The notes under the pieces were generated by a model, which did no database searches, was not told the DNA's origin, and saw only the letters and a program-made list of their open reading frames with translations. From Bradyrhizobium paxllaeri (GTDB taxonomy: Bacteria > Pseudomonadota > Alphaproteobacteria > Rhizobiales > Xanthobacteraceae): 64,000 nucleotides of DNA. Both the position numbers and the translations under genes were made by a program. How positions within the stretch are numbered: the stretch's first letter is position 1; each line of letters starts with the position of its first letter. The stretch is from positions 3,782,001-3,846,000 of the forward strand of contig NZ_CP042968.1 of assembly GCF_001693515.2 (NCBI RefSeq), written 5' to 3'. This document shows positions 16,096 to 24,706 of this stretch, piece by piece.

Positions 16096-17073
16096 ATGAA
16101 TGTTGTGTCACAGGAGACTTCGCTTCGCGGACGGATCGCCGTTGTGGCAGGCGCGACGCGTGGCGCTGGCCGCGGCATCGCGGCTGCGCTCGGCGAGGCC
16201 GGCGCGACGGTGATCTGCACGGGGCGCAGCAGCGCTCGCGCCGATGCTCCGACGCGATCCGACTATGACCGGCCGGAGACGATCGAGGAGACCGCCGAAC
16301 TCGTGACTAGCCTTGGCGGCAAAGGCGTCGCCATACCCGTCGACCATCTCGAACCGGCGCAGGTCGCGGCGCTGGCCGAGCGTATCCGCGCCGAGCATGG
16401 CCGCATCGACATGCTCGTCAACGATATCTGGGGCGCCGAAGTGCTGAAGGGCGGACCGCCGCAGTGGAATACGCCGATCTGGAAGCTCGACCTGCAGAAG
16501 GGCTTGCGGATTCTGCGGCTCGGCATCGAGACACATCTGGTGACCTCGCATTACCTGCTGCCGCTGCTGGTCGCGCAGCCCGGTGGTCTGCTGGTGGAAG
16601 TCACCGACGGCACGGCCGATTACAACGCAACGCATTACCGGATCTCGGTGTTTTACGATCTCGTCAAGCAGAGCGTGAACCGTCTCGCTTATTCGCAAGG
16701 CCACGAACTTGCACCGCACGGCGCGACAGCGGTGGCGATCACGCCGGGTTGGCTGCGCTCCGAAATGATGCTGCAAAATTTCGGCGTCACCGAAACGAAC
16801 TGGCGGGAGGCGCTAACGGAACGGGGAGGCAGCAAGCATCAGGCGCCGCCGGATTTCGCGCTGTCGGAATCGCCGCGTTACGTCGGCCGCGCCGTGGCGG
16901 CGCTCGCCGCCGATCCCGATCGCGGCAGATGGAATCAAAAGTCAGTCAGCTCCGGCGAACTCGCGAGCCACTATGGCTTTACGGATATCGACGGCACGCG
17001 GCCCGACATCTGGCGTTACACCGCCGAGGTGAGGGAAGGCGGCAAGGTGGCGGACCCAGGTGACTATCGCTAG
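16096..17073 (+). CDS. SDR-family oxidoreductase
   Basis: This 325-residue short-chain dehydrogenase/reductase has the nucleotide-binding motif VAGATRGAGRGIAAALGEAG and a downstream CTGRSS that suggests NADP preference. The NAG-like motif is VNDIWGAEV. The catalytic pair is present in VFYDLVKQSVNRLAYSQGHE (YxxxK). The extended C-terminus (about residues 250-325) is longer than in classical SDRs, as in the group annotated as SDR oxidoreductases with an FTDIDGTRPDIW tail. The substrate is unknown. It lies between the MarR and GNAT genes, all on the plus strand. Confidence 0.83.
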   Translation: MNVVSQETSLRGRIAVVAGATRGAGRGIAAALGEAGATVICTGRSSARADAPTRSDYDRPETIEETAELVTSLGGKGVAIPVDHLEPAQVAALAERIRAEHGRIDMLVNDIWGAEVLKGGPPQWNTPIWKLDLQKGLRILRLGIETHLVTSHYLLPLLVAQPGGLLVEVTDGTADYNATHYRISVFYDLVKQSVNRLAYSQGHELAPHGATAVAITPGWLRSEMMLQNFGVTETNWREALTERGGSKHQAPPDFALSESPRYVGRAVAALAADPDRGRWNQKSVSSGELASHYGFTDIDGTRPDIWRYTAEVREGGKVADPGDYR

Positions 17074-17106
17074 TTCTGATGTGCATGTGAGAATGAGGGT
17101 AGCCCG

Positions 17107-17808
17107 ATGTCCGTTCATGACAGCTCCACCCATCCACTCGACCACCCGATCTGGACTGCGCTGACCACGACGCAACAGGCGCTGGCGGAAGGCGATGCTC
17201 GTGCGCGGCGTTTTCCGACGGCGATCACGCCATTCGCCGATATGCCCGATATGTCCACCGAGAGTTTTGCCGCGCTTGGCGCCTTGATGTCGCCGCAGGA
17301 TATCGCCGTGCTGTTCACGCCCGATCCGGTGACGCTGCCTGCCGATTTCAAGATCGCTCTCGCCGATACCGGCGAACAGATGATCGGGACGATCCTTGAA
17401 ACGCCGGCCAATGGCGTCGACATCGTCACCCTCGGCGTCGACGACGTTCCCGCGATGATCGAATTGACCGAACTCACCAAGCCCGGCCCGTTCAGCACGC
17501 GAACCCATGAACTCGGCACCTTCCTCGGCATCCACGTCGACGGACAACTGGTGGCGATGATCGGTGAGCGCATGAAGCCCGCTCACTATACCGAGATCAC
17601 TGCGGTCTGCGTGCATCCATCCTACCGCGGCCGCGGTTACGGGCAGATGCTGCTATCCGCCATCTCCCGCCACATCGTGTCGCGCGGCGAAATTCCCTTC
17701 CTGCACGTGTTCACCCACAATCACTCGGCTATCGCGCTCTACCGGCGGCAGGGGATGGAAATCCGCCGTCGCCTGCACGTGACGGTGTTGAAGAAAGCGG
17801 ATGGATAG
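17107..17808 (+). CDS. GNAT-family N-acetyltransferase, two-lobed
   Basis: The protein has 233 residues. The N-terminal about 115 residues are an extra lobe (HPIWTALTTTQQALAEGDAR). The C-terminal half is the GNAT fold, with ITAVCVHPSYRGRGYGQMLL as the acetyl-CoA pyrophosphate loop and FTHNHSAIALYRRQGMEIRR as the closing motif. It matches the FR47-like type of acetyltransferase. It starts 33 bases after the SDR gene and may share its message. Confidence 0.82.
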   Translation: MSVHDSSTHPLDHPIWTALTTTQQALAEGDARARRFPTAITPFADMPDMSTESFAALGALMSPQDIAVLFTPDPVTLPADFKIALADTGEQMIGTILETPANGVDIVTLGVDDVPAMIELTELTKPGPFSTRTHELGTFLGIHVDGQLVAMIGERMKPAHYTEITAVCVHPSYRGRGYGQMLLSAISRHIVSRGEIPFLHVFTHNHSAIALYRRQGMEIRRRLHVTVLKKADG

Positions 17809-17840
17809 TCCGGCGATGAATGCCTTGGTCGCTGCCATCC

Positions 17841-18296
17841 TCACGCGTTGCGCGTGCCGTTTGGGCCCCGGTCGGGGCCGGGATCCTGGCCGGCGGCTGC
17901 CAGCGTCAGCCTGCCGATATAGTGCGCCCAACCCTTGGCATGGCTTGCCTGATGCGTCGCGCTGGGAAGACCGCTATGGGTCATTCGCAGCAACGTGCCG
18001 CCATCGTGCTCGATCAGGTCGATCTCGATCAGGCCTGATCCCGGCGGCACCTCATCATTGCCTTCCCAGCCAAAGCTGTAGGCGAGGCGATGCACCGGCA
18101 CCACCTCGCGGAAGGTGCCGCGCGCGGTGGCACTGCCCACGCCCTTCAGCAGGTACAGCCCGCCGGGATGCATCTCTGTGGTGGCCTCGCTGCCCATCCA
18201 TTGCACGATCTTCTCGGGGTCCGTCAGGAAGGCGAACACGCTGGCGCGCGGCGCGGCGATCTGGGTCTCGCGCTGGACCACAAATGATTCTGGCAT
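17841..18296 (-). CDS. SRPBCC/AHSA1-domain protein
   Basis: The protein has 151 residues from the ATG at 18296, which has GAGGT 7-11 bases upstream; an open extension to 18389 has no homology. It is a START/SRPBCC fold protein: TQIAAPRASVFAFLTDPEKI, then VQWMGSEATTEMHPGGLYLL, GTFREVVPVHRLAYSFGWEG, and the ending RMTHSGLPSATHQASHAKGW. The fold has a hydrophobic pocket and the ligand is unknown. It is divergent from the class III cyclase gene. Confidence 0.82.
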   Translation of the reverse strand: MPESFVVQRETQIAAPRASVFAFLTDPEKIVQWMGSEATTEMHPGGLYLLKGVGSATARGTFREVVPVHRLAYSFGWEGNDEVPPGSGLIEIDLIEHDGGTLLRMTHSGLPSATHQASHAKGWAHYIGRLTLAAAGQDPGPDRGPNGTRNA

Positions 18297-18327
18297 CGAA
18301 GACCTCGTTGCTCTCTGGCATGACGGA

Positions 18328-18344
18328 TCGTGCAACCCGCACGA
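18328..18344. promoter_or_regulatory. Inverted repeat in the SRPBCC/cyclase divergent promoter
   Basis: TCGTGC (18328-18333) and GCACGA (18339-18344) form a perfect six-base inverted repeat with a 5-base centre. It lies 32 bases before the SRPBCC start and 74 before the cyclase start. A regulator site is possible, but no protein is suggested by the sequence. Confidence 0.25.
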
Positions 18345-18417
18345 GAACATATGCCGGCGCGACGATTTACCAAGTAGCGAGGATGACAATCAATCGTTCC
18401 TGCCGGGTGGTCGGCCC

Positions 18418-19503
18418 ATGCAACTGAGCTCGACGCTGACATGGCTGGTCGATGCGGCCAGCGCGTCGCCGGGCGCCGACCGGTTTCTGGCCGAACTCGG
18501 CACGCGCCTGATCGCGGACGGCGTGCCGCTTGCCGGCGGGGCGCTGACACTCGCCGTGCCGCATCCGATCATCGCCCGCCGCACCTGGCTATGGCGGGCC
18601 GGGAACGGCGAGGTGATCGAGGCGGTGGGATTTGCACCGGCGGGATTCGCAAGCGCGGGGCATTCATCCGGCGATGCGGGGCGGAGCTGGCTGGCGGCGC
18701 TCGCGGGCGGTGCGGTGCATGAAGACAGCGTTGGCGCAGGCGAGGGCGGGCCGCTGCTCGGATGGATCGGACCGCGCCGCTTCACCGAAGCGGAAGCGGG
18801 TCGATTGCGCGAAGCCGCCCGCTTTGCCGCGGCGCCGCTTGCCGCGCTCGCGGCGCGCGCGACGCTGTCGGCCGCGCTCGAGGCTTATCTCGGCCGGCGC
18901 AGCGCCGCGCGCGTGCTGGCGGGACCGCTGCGGCGCGAAGTCGGCGAGACCATCCGGGCCGTGTTGCTCTTTGCTGATCTGCGTAGCTTCACCGCGCTGT
19001 CTGAGGCCGAGCCTGCGGCTTCCGTCATCGAAGCGCTGGGCTCCTGGTTCGACTGCATCGCCGGTTCGGTTCACGCGTTCGGTGGCGAGGTGCTGAAATT
19101 CATCGGCGACGGCGTGCTCGCCATCTTTCCGGTCGGGGACAAGCCGCGCGATGCCTGCGACGCGGCCGTGCGCGCCGTTGCTTCCGCGAAGGCCGGCATG
19201 GCGCATCTCGACGTCGAGCGGAGAGGGCAAGGGTTGCCCTCGCTGTCGTTCGGCGTCGCGTTGCATCTTGGCGAAATTCTGTGGGGCAATGTCGGCGCTG
19301 CCGACCGGCTGGATTTCACCGCGATCGGGCCGGCGGTGAATCTGGTCAGCCGGCTCGAAGGGCTTTGCCGCCCGCTCGGCCGAACAGTTCTGATCTCAGG
19401 CGCGGTGGCTTCCGAAACCATGACGACCCTGGTTCCGATGGGAACACATGCGCTGCGCGGCATTGAAGCGCCCTGCGCCGTCTACACCGTGCCGGACAGC
19501 TAG
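18418..19503 (+). CDS. Class III adenylate/guanylate cyclase, soluble
   Basis: The protein has 361 residues. The N-terminal about 165 residues form an unassigned sensor-like part (LTWLVDAASASPGADRFLAE). The C-terminal catalytic domain has both metal-binding Asp residues (VLLFADLRSFTAL and FIGDGVLAIF), the purine-contacting Lys before the second one (EVLKFIGDG), and the LDFTAIGPAVNLVSRLEG block with the substrate Asp and the transition-state Asn and Arg. All key residues are intact, so it should make cyclic AMP. No membrane segment is seen. It is one of three class III cyclases in the window. Confidence 0.85.
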   Translation: MQLSSTLTWLVDAASASPGADRFLAELGTRLIADGVPLAGGALTLAVPHPIIARRTWLWRAGNGEVIEAVGFAPAGFASAGHSSGDAGRSWLAALAGGAVHEDSVGAGEGGPLLGWIGPRRFTEAEAGRLREAARFAAAPLAALAARATLSAALEAYLGRRSAARVLAGPLRREVGETIRAVLLFADLRSFTALSEAEPAASVIEALGSWFDCIAGSVHAFGGEVLKFIGDGVLAIFPVGDKPRDACDAAVRAVASAKAGMAHLDVERRGQGLPSLSFGVALHLGEILWGNVGAADRLDFTAIGPAVNLVSRLEGLCRPLGRTVLISGAVASETMTTLVPMGTHALRGIEAPCAVYTVPDS

Positions 19504-19520
19504 GGCGGATCACGAAAACG

Positions 19521-19577
19521 TTAAACCGAATGGTTGACTGTTCGCCCCGCGCGGCTATATTAAACCACATGGTTGAA
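19521..19577 (+). promoter_or_regulatory. Paired operators and promoter of the ArsR-type gene
   Basis: Two copies of an 18-base site, TTAAACCGAATGGTTGAC (19521-19538) and TTAAACCACATGGTTGAA (19560-19577), each have an AACC-N4-GGTT dyad. They bracket a promoter with -35 TTGACT (19534-19539), a 16-base spacer and -10 TATATT (19556-19561). The second site covers the ATG at 19569, which lies seven bases past the -10, so the message is probably leaderless and self-repressed. Confidence 0.6.
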
Positions 19578-19907
19578 CAAAATCTCGACGCCGTCTTTCA
19601 TGCCCTCGCGGATCCAACGCGGCGGGCGATGCTTGGACAATTGGCTGAACGCGAACGCACGATCGGGGAACTGGCGACGCCGTTCCACATGAGCTTCGCC
19701 GGCGCCTCGAAACATGTGCGGGTGCTGGAGAATGCCGGCCTCGTGAAACGCACGGTGCGCGGCCGTACCCATCTGTGCCGCCTCGAAGCGGCCCGGCTCG
19801 CGGAAGCCGATGCGTGGCTCAGGCGTTACGAGCGTTTCTGGAGCGACAATCTCGACCGGTTGGAAGCGCTGTTGCGCGCAGAAGACGCGGCGAAGGGCAG
19901 GAAGTGA
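19569..19907 (+). CDS. ArsR/SmtB-family winged-helix regulator
   Basis: The protein has 112 residues from the ATG at 19569, giving the usual opening VEQNLDAVFHALADPTRRAM. The recognition helix is in FHMSFAGASKHVRVLENAGL, followed by the wing KRTVRGRTHLCRL. There is no metal-binding Cys box (ELCVCDL-type), so it belongs to the non-metal ArsR group that pairs with SRPBCC proteins. The SRPBCC gene follows after 14 bases. Paired operators over its own promoter suggest autoregulation. Confidence 0.87.
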   Translation: MVEQNLDAVFHALADPTRRAMLGQLAERERTIGELATPFHMSFAGASKHVRVLENAGLVKRTVRGRTHLCRLEAARLAEADAWLRRYERFWSDNLDRLEALLRAEDAAKGRK

Positions 19908-19921
19908 AGGAGTGTGGAGCG

Positions 19922-20458
19922 ATGAATTCAACGACGAAGCCCGAAGCCTATGGCGAATTGCCCGAGCCAAGAACGCTGAAAATCCAGCGGCTGTTGCCGG
20001 GGCCGATCGAACGCATCTGGGCTTATCTCACCGACAGCGAACTGCGCCGCAAATGGCTGGCCGCAGGCGATATGGATGCGAAGGTCGGCGCGCCCCTCGA
20101 ACTCGTCTGGCGCAACGACGAATTGACAAACCCGCCCGGCGAGCGCCCGGCCGGCTTCGGCGGTGGCGAGCATCGCATGCAGAGCCGGATCACCGAATTC
20201 GATCCGCCGCGAAAATTGTCGATCACCTGGAACAGCACCGGTGATGTCACGTTCGAACTGGAGCCGAAAGGCAAGGGCGTTCTGCTCACGATCGTGCATC
20301 GGCGCTTTCCCGACCGCGCCACGCTGCTCAAGCACATGGCCGGCTGGCACATGCATCTCGATGTCCTGGTTGCCCGCACAAGCGGCGAAGAGCCGGCGCC
20401 GTTCTGGGATGGCTGGAGCGGCCTGATGAAGGAATACGACGCCCGTCTGCCGGCCTGA
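19922..20458 (+). CDS. SRPBCC/AHSA1-domain protein, partner of the ArsR gene
   Basis: This 178-residue protein has an AHSA1-type SRPBCC fold: RTLKIQRLLPGPIERIWAYL, then TDSELRRKWLAAGDMDAKVG, a Gly-rich loop GFGGGEHRMQSRITEFDPPR, and the ending HMAGWHMHLDVLVARTSGEE. The pairing with an ArsR regulator is a very common arrangement. A small hydrophobic ligand is likely but unknown. It starts 14 bases after the regulator and precedes the DUF899 gene. Confidence 0.84.
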   Translation: MNSTTKPEAYGELPEPRTLKIQRLLPGPIERIWAYLTDSELRRKWLAAGDMDAKVGAPLELVWRNDELTNPPGERPAGFGGGEHRMQSRITEFDPPRKLSITWNSTGDVTFELEPKGKGVLLTIVHRRFPDRATLLKHMAGWHMHLDVLVARTSGEEPAPFWDGWSGLMKEYDARLPA

Positions 20459-20513
20459 TGCTGCAAATCGATCGACTCAAGCAACAAGCATCACGACAAA
20501 CAGGAGATTAGCC

Positions 20514-21257
20514 ATGCAGATTCACACCGTTTCGGCGCAGGAATGGGAAGCGGCACGCCAGCAATTGCTCGCGAAGGAAAAAGAGGTGACCCACGCCCGT
20601 GACGCGCTCGCCGCCGAGCGCCGGCGGATGCCGTGGCTGGCGGTCGAGAAGGAGTACAAGTTCGACGGCCCCAACGGCAAGGCGAGCTTGCGCGACCTGT
20701 TCGAGGGCCGACATCAACTGATCGTCTATCGCGCCTTCTACGAACCCGGCGTGTTCGGCTGGCCGGACCATGCCTGCCGCGGCTGCTCGATGGTGGCCGA
20801 CCAGGTCGCGCACCTCGCCCATCTCAACGCCCGTGATACGACGCTGGTGTTTGCCTCGCGCGCGTCGCAGGCGGACATCGCGCGGCTGAAGAAGCAAATG
20901 GGATGGGAGATGATCCCCTGGGTCACCGTTACCGACAGCTTCGATGCCGATTTCGGCGTGGACGAGTGGCACGGTACCAATGTGTTCTTCCACAACGGCG
21001 ACAGGATCTACCGCACCTACTTCATCAACAATCGCGGCGACGAGCAGATGGGAGGCACCTGGAACTACCTCGACATCACGCCGCTCGGCCGCCAGGAGGT
21101 GTGGGAGGATTCGCCGGAAGGCTATCCGCAGACGCCGACCTACAAATGGTGGAATTGGCACGACAGCTACGTTGAGGGCGCTGCGCCCGACAAGAGGTGG
21201 GTCGAGGTGTCGGACGCCGGCGAGGCCGCATTCCGCAACAAGCAGGCGGGGTCATGA
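20514..21257 (+). CDS. DUF899 thioredoxin-like protein
   Basis: This 247-residue DUF899 protein has a thioredoxin-like fold. The N-terminal helix is WEAARQQLLAKEKEVTHARD, then the family block RRRMPWLAVEKEYKFDGPNG, with FYEPGVFGWPDHACRGCSMV carrying a CxxC pair and GTNVFFHNGDRIYRTYFINN later. The family is annotated as thioredoxin-like of unknown reaction. It is the third gene after the ArsR regulator and overlaps the next small gene by ATGA. Confidence 0.86.
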   Translation: MQIHTVSAQEWEAARQQLLAKEKEVTHARDALAAERRRMPWLAVEKEYKFDGPNGKASLRDLFEGRHQLIVYRAFYEPGVFGWPDHACRGCSMVADQVAHLAHLNARDTTLVFASRASQADIARLKKQMGWEMIPWVTVTDSFDADFGVDEWHGTNVFFHNGDRIYRTYFINNRGDEQMGGTWNYLDITPLGRQEVWEDSPEGYPQTPTYKWWNWHDSYVEGAAPDKRWVEVSDAGEAAFRNKQAGS

Positions 21258-21706
21258 GCCAGACTTGCGCCGATGGCAGTAGCGGCGTGATCCATTGGAG
21301 CGCCGCAGCGCTCAAGTCAGCCAACGGGCTGTATCTCGCGGCCGCGCCGACGTTTGCGATGATGGCGTTGCTTACGGCTGTTGCTGGCCGTGGCCCACTG
21401 GATGGCCTTTGTTCGGCCGCAAACGCCTCGTCGGTGGGCGGGATGATCCCGATGTACATGCTGATGAGCGTCTTTCATTTGGCGCCGTGGCTGAAGCTGA
21501 TCGCCACAGGTGTGGGAAAGTCACGGGCGAATGCAATTCGCGATGCAAGGGATGGTAGTCTGGCGCGTGCAGTCTTGCAGAACGGAACGTGCCTTGATGA
21601 AACCCGAACGCCGAAACCCGAACGCCGCCGCCCGTTCGAAGAAGGAACCCAAGCTGTCGCGAACCCATGCGCCCGCCGATCTTTCGCCGGTGGAGTGGCA
21701 ACGTAG
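21254..21706 (+). CDS. Small membrane protein, probably with a run-on C-terminus
   Basis: The ATG at 21254 overlaps the DUF899 stop (ATGA). The first about 83 residues (HWSAAALKSANGLYLAAAPT and FAMMALLTAVAG, then SVGGMIPMYMLMSVFHLAPW LKLI with a helix break) contain two membrane segments and resemble a small inner-membrane protein that I recall after DUF899 genes, usually about 85-90 residues long. Here no stop follows, and the frame runs on for some 65 unrelated Arg/Pro-rich residues, overlapping the SNF2 gene by 110 bases. A lost stop or small indel near 21,510 is likely. Confidence 0.5.
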   Translation: MSQTCADGSSGVIHWSAAALKSANGLYLAAAPTFAMMALLTAVAGRGPLDGLCSAANASSVGGMIPMYMLMSVFHLAPWLKLIATGVGKSRANAIRDARDGSLARAVLQNGTCLDETRTPKPERRRPFEEGTQAVANPCARRSFAGGVAT

Positions 21707-24080
21707 CCTGCGCCGCCAATTCGGTCGCGAGCAGGCTTTCGGGCTTGAAAATCTGGGCAGCGAACCGTTTTTCTCCGAATTCCGGGTCAGTAATCCCGCT
21801 TCGAAGTCCAGCTACCGCGTCGCGATCCGGGGTCTCGGGCCAGGCGGCAATTTCTGTTCCTGCCCCGATTATTCCACCAGCGAGTTGGGTACTTGCAAGC
21901 ACCTCGAATTTACGCTCGCCAGACTGCAGAAAAGGCGCGGCGCCAAAACGGCGTTTGCGCGCGGATACCAGCCGGCGTTCTCCGAGTTGTATTTGCGCAG
22001 CGATGGCAAGCGCAGCGTGCATTTCCGCGCCGGAACCGATTGTCCGCCGTCGGTGCGCAAGGCTGCCGCCGGATTGTTCGACGCCGACCGCGATGGGATG
22101 TTGCCGGACGGCCGGCTCGACGAGTTGGAGCCATTCATGGCCACGGTGTCGAAGTCCGGTCACGAACTGCGCGCCTATGACGATGCGCTCGATTTCGTTG
22201 CTGGACGGCGCGACGCGGACCGGCGAGCCGCAAAGCTCACGCAGTTGTTTCCGCGCGGCGCCGCGGCCCCCAAACTGCGGGCGCTGTTGAAGGTGCCGCT
22301 CTATGCCTATCAAGCGGAGGGCGCGCTGTTCGCGGTGCGCGCCGGACGGGCGCTGATTGGCGATGACATGGGGCTTGGCAAGACCATCCAGGCCATTGCC
22401 GCGATGGAAATACTGGCGCGGCATTTCGGCGTGTCCAAAGTGTTGGTGATCTGCCCGACTTCACTGAAATACCAATGGCAAAGCGAGATCGCGCGCTTCA
22501 CGGGACGGAAGGGAAAAAATGCCGCGCGTGTCATCGGTGGCGGCCGGGCGCAGCGGCAGAAGGACTACGCGCTCGATGATTTCTGCAAGATCACGAACTA
22601 CGAAAAGCTCCAGCCGGATTTCGATTTGATCGCCGCATGGGCGCCCGAACTCGTCATCGTCGACGAAGCCCAGCGGGTGAAAAACTGGAATACCATCGCC
22701 GCACGCGCCCTTAAGCGCATCGACAGCACGCACGCGATCGTGCTCACGGGCACGCCGCTGGAAAACAAGCTGGAAGAGCTGATTTCCATCGTGCAGTTCG
22801 TCGACCAGCACCGGCTGGGGCCGACCTGGAAGCTCTTGCACGAGCATCAGGTCAAGGACGAAGCCGGGCGCGTTACCGGCTATACCGGGCTGGAGAAGAT
22901 CGGCCAGACGCTGGCGCCGGTCATGATCCGCCGGCGCAAATCCGAGGTGCTTCGGCAACTGCCGAGCCGGACCGACCAGAACCTGCTGGTCCCGATGACC
23001 GAGATGCAAACGACCTATCACCGGGAAAATGCCGACGAGGTCGCGAAAATCGTCCGGCGCTGGCGCAGGAGCGGATTTCTGTCGGACACGGATCAGCGGC
23101 GGCTGATGATTGCTTTGCAGAACATGCGCATGTCGTGCAACAGCACGTATCTGCTGGACCAGGAAACTGACCACGGCGTCAAGGCTGACGAATTGGCGGC
23201 GCTGTTCGACGAGTTGTTCGTCGATCCGGAAGCCAAGGCGGTGGTGTTTTCGCAGTGGACGCGGACCCACGACATCGTCATTCGTCGTCTCGAAGCGAGG
23301 GGGCTGGGCTATGTGAGTTTCCACGGCGGCGTGCCGTCGGAAAAGCGGCCGGCGTTGGTGGAGCGGTTTCGCGACGATCCCAACTGCCGTGTGTTCCTGT
23401 CCACCGATGCTGGCTCGACAGGTCTCAACCTGCAGCACGCATCGACCTTGGTGAACATGGACCTGCCCTGGAACCCGGCGGTTCTCGAACAACGCATCGC
23501 GCGCATTCATCGCCTCGGCCAGGTGCGGCCGGTGCTGGTCGTCAATTTCGTGGCAAAGGGCACTATCGAGGAGGGCATGCTCTCGGTACTGGCGTTCAAG
23601 CGCTCCCTGTCGGCAGGAATTCTCGATGGCGGCAGCAGCGAGATTTCGCTTGGCGGTTCGCGTCTCAACCGCTTCATGAAGGAGGTGGAAAACGTCACGG
23701 GGAACATGGGCGAGGGCGAGGCGGTGACACCGGCCGAGGAGGTTGCGAATATCGCCGTGGCCACCGAATCCGTCCATGCCGGGAGTGTGGATGCAGGCGG
23801 TGGTGCTGGCGAAATCGCGGTGGCGCGGATGGGGGCGGGAGTGCCGCCACACGGCGTCGGTCCGGATCCGTGGCAGGCGCTGGTGCAGATCGGTGCGCAG
23901 TTCATTACCGCCATGGCGGCTGCCGGCGATCCCCACGCACCGGCACACCCATGGGTCGAGCGCGATTCCGCCACCGGCATGCCGAGCCTCAAAATGCCGC
24001 TGCCGACCGGCGAGACTGCGCGGCAACTTGCCGATGCCCTCTCTACGATCGCCGATGGCTTGCGGAGCAGGACTGCTTGA
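21597..24080 (+). CDS. SNF2-family helicase with SWIM zinc finger, second copy type
   Basis: The protein has 827 residues from the ATG at 21597; the frame is open further upstream and the start is not certain. It has a SWIM finger CSCPDYSTSELGTCKH at about residues 86-101. The SNF2 motor has DDMGLGKT (about 255), DEAQ (about 355), LTGTPLENKLEELISI, STDAGSTGLNLQ and RIHRLGQ (about 636). The last about 110 residues are Gly/Ala-rich with no known domain. It differs in layout from the 1108-residue protein at 5208 and is not a recent duplicate. A nucleotidyltransferase-like gene follows after 38 bases. Confidence 0.86.
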   Translation: MKPERRNPNAAARSKKEPKLSRTHAPADLSPVEWQRSLRRQFGREQAFGLENLGSEPFFSEFRVSNPASKSSYRVAIRGLGPGGNFCSCPDYSTSELGTCKHLEFTLARLQKRRGAKTAFARGYQPAFSELYLRSDGKRSVHFRAGTDCPPSVRKAAAGLFDADRDGMLPDGRLDELEPFMATVSKSGHELRAYDDALDFVAGRRDADRRAAKLTQLFPRGAAAPKLRALLKVPLYAYQAEGALFAVRAGRALIGDDMGLGKTIQAIAAMEILARHFGVSKVLVICPTSLKYQWQSEIARFTGRKGKNAARVIGGGRAQRQKDYALDDFCKITNYEKLQPDFDLIAAWAPELVIVDEAQRVKNWNTIAARALKRIDSTHAIVLTGTPLENKLEELISIVQFVDQHRLGPTWKLLHEHQVKDEAGRVTGYTGLEKIGQTLAPVMIRRRKSEVLRQLPSRTDQNLLVPMTEMQTTYHRENADEVAKIVRRWRRSGFLSDTDQRRLMIALQNMRMSCNSTYLLDQETDHGVKADELAALFDELFVDPEAKAVVFSQWTRTHDIVIRRLEARGLGYVSFHGGVPSEKRPALVERFRDDPNCRVFLSTDAGSTGLNLQHASTLVNMDLPWNPAVLEQRIARIHRLGQVRPVLVVNFVAKGTIEEGMLSVLAFKRSLSAGILDGGSSEISLGGSRLNRFMKEVENVTGNMGEGEAVTPAEEVANIAVATESVHAGSVDAGGGAGEIAVARMGAGVPPHGVGPDPWQALVQIGAQFITAMAAAGDPHAPAHPWVERDSATGMPSLKMPLPTGETARQLADALSTIADGLRSRTA

Positions 24081-24118
24081 TCGGATCCGCAATTTCATGA
24101 AGCTTCTGGGGTAAGAAA

Positions 24119-24706
24119 ATGCGGCGCTCCGAAATCGAGGAACAGGACCGCTATCTTCTGGAGCGCCAGCGTCAGTTTCGCGTGGCGGCAGATGTCGTCA
24201 CGGAGGCGTGGATGGCGTTTCCAGAGGTCGAGGCGATCGCCGTGATAGGCTCGGTCGCCAAGCCGCTGTGGAAGGAGATTCCGCGGTTCAGGGAGTTTCG
24301 TCGCGAGCGCATCGAAGTCTGGCATGAATGCGGCGATCTCGATCTGGCGCTCTGGATCGATCGGCAACACCGCCTCGGGGAAATCCGCCGGGCGGCCGGT
24401 CGAGCCTTGAGCAAGGCATATGAATCGGGTCTCGGCATCAGCATTGTCGGCCACCAACTGGATGTCTTTCTGTTCGAACCGGTGAGCGACAGGTATCTTG
24501 GCCGGCTCTGTTCGTTCAGCCGTTGTCCGAAGGGAAAACGCGATTGCCTCGTTCCCGACTGCGGCGCGATTCCATTCAACAAAGTCATCGCTGACTTCGT
24601 ACCTCATGCCGATCTCCTAGCGCCCGCTCAGCATGGGATGCTCTACCGGCGAGGCAGCGGGCGACTGCAGTCCGCGCTCGGCCTGCCCGCTGTTGAAGCG
24701 GGTTAG
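24119..24706 (+). CDS. Nucleotidyltransferase-like protein with a four-cysteine motif
   Basis: This 195-residue protein has a polymerase-beta-like nucleotidyltransferase signature: AIAVIGSVAKPLW (the GS motif, about residues 40-52) and CGDLDLALWID (the DxD carboxylates, about 71-81), with a third possible Asp in GHQLDVFLFEP. After that comes CSFSRCPKGKRDC and LVPDCGAIPF, a C-x4-C-x6-C-x4-C array that could bind zinc. I do not know its substrate. A GGGGTAAG site precedes the ATG, and it lies just behind the SWIM/SNF2 gene in the same direction. Confidence 0.6.
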   Translation: MRRSEIEEQDRYLLERQRQFRVAADVVTEAWMAFPEVEAIAVIGSVAKPLWKEIPRFREFRRERIEVWHECGDLDLALWIDRQHRLGEIRRAAGRALSKAYESGLGISIVGHQLDVFLFEPVSDRYLGRLCSFSRCPKGKRDCLVPDCGAIPFNKVIADFVPHADLLAPAQHGMLYRRGSGRLQSALGLPAVEAG

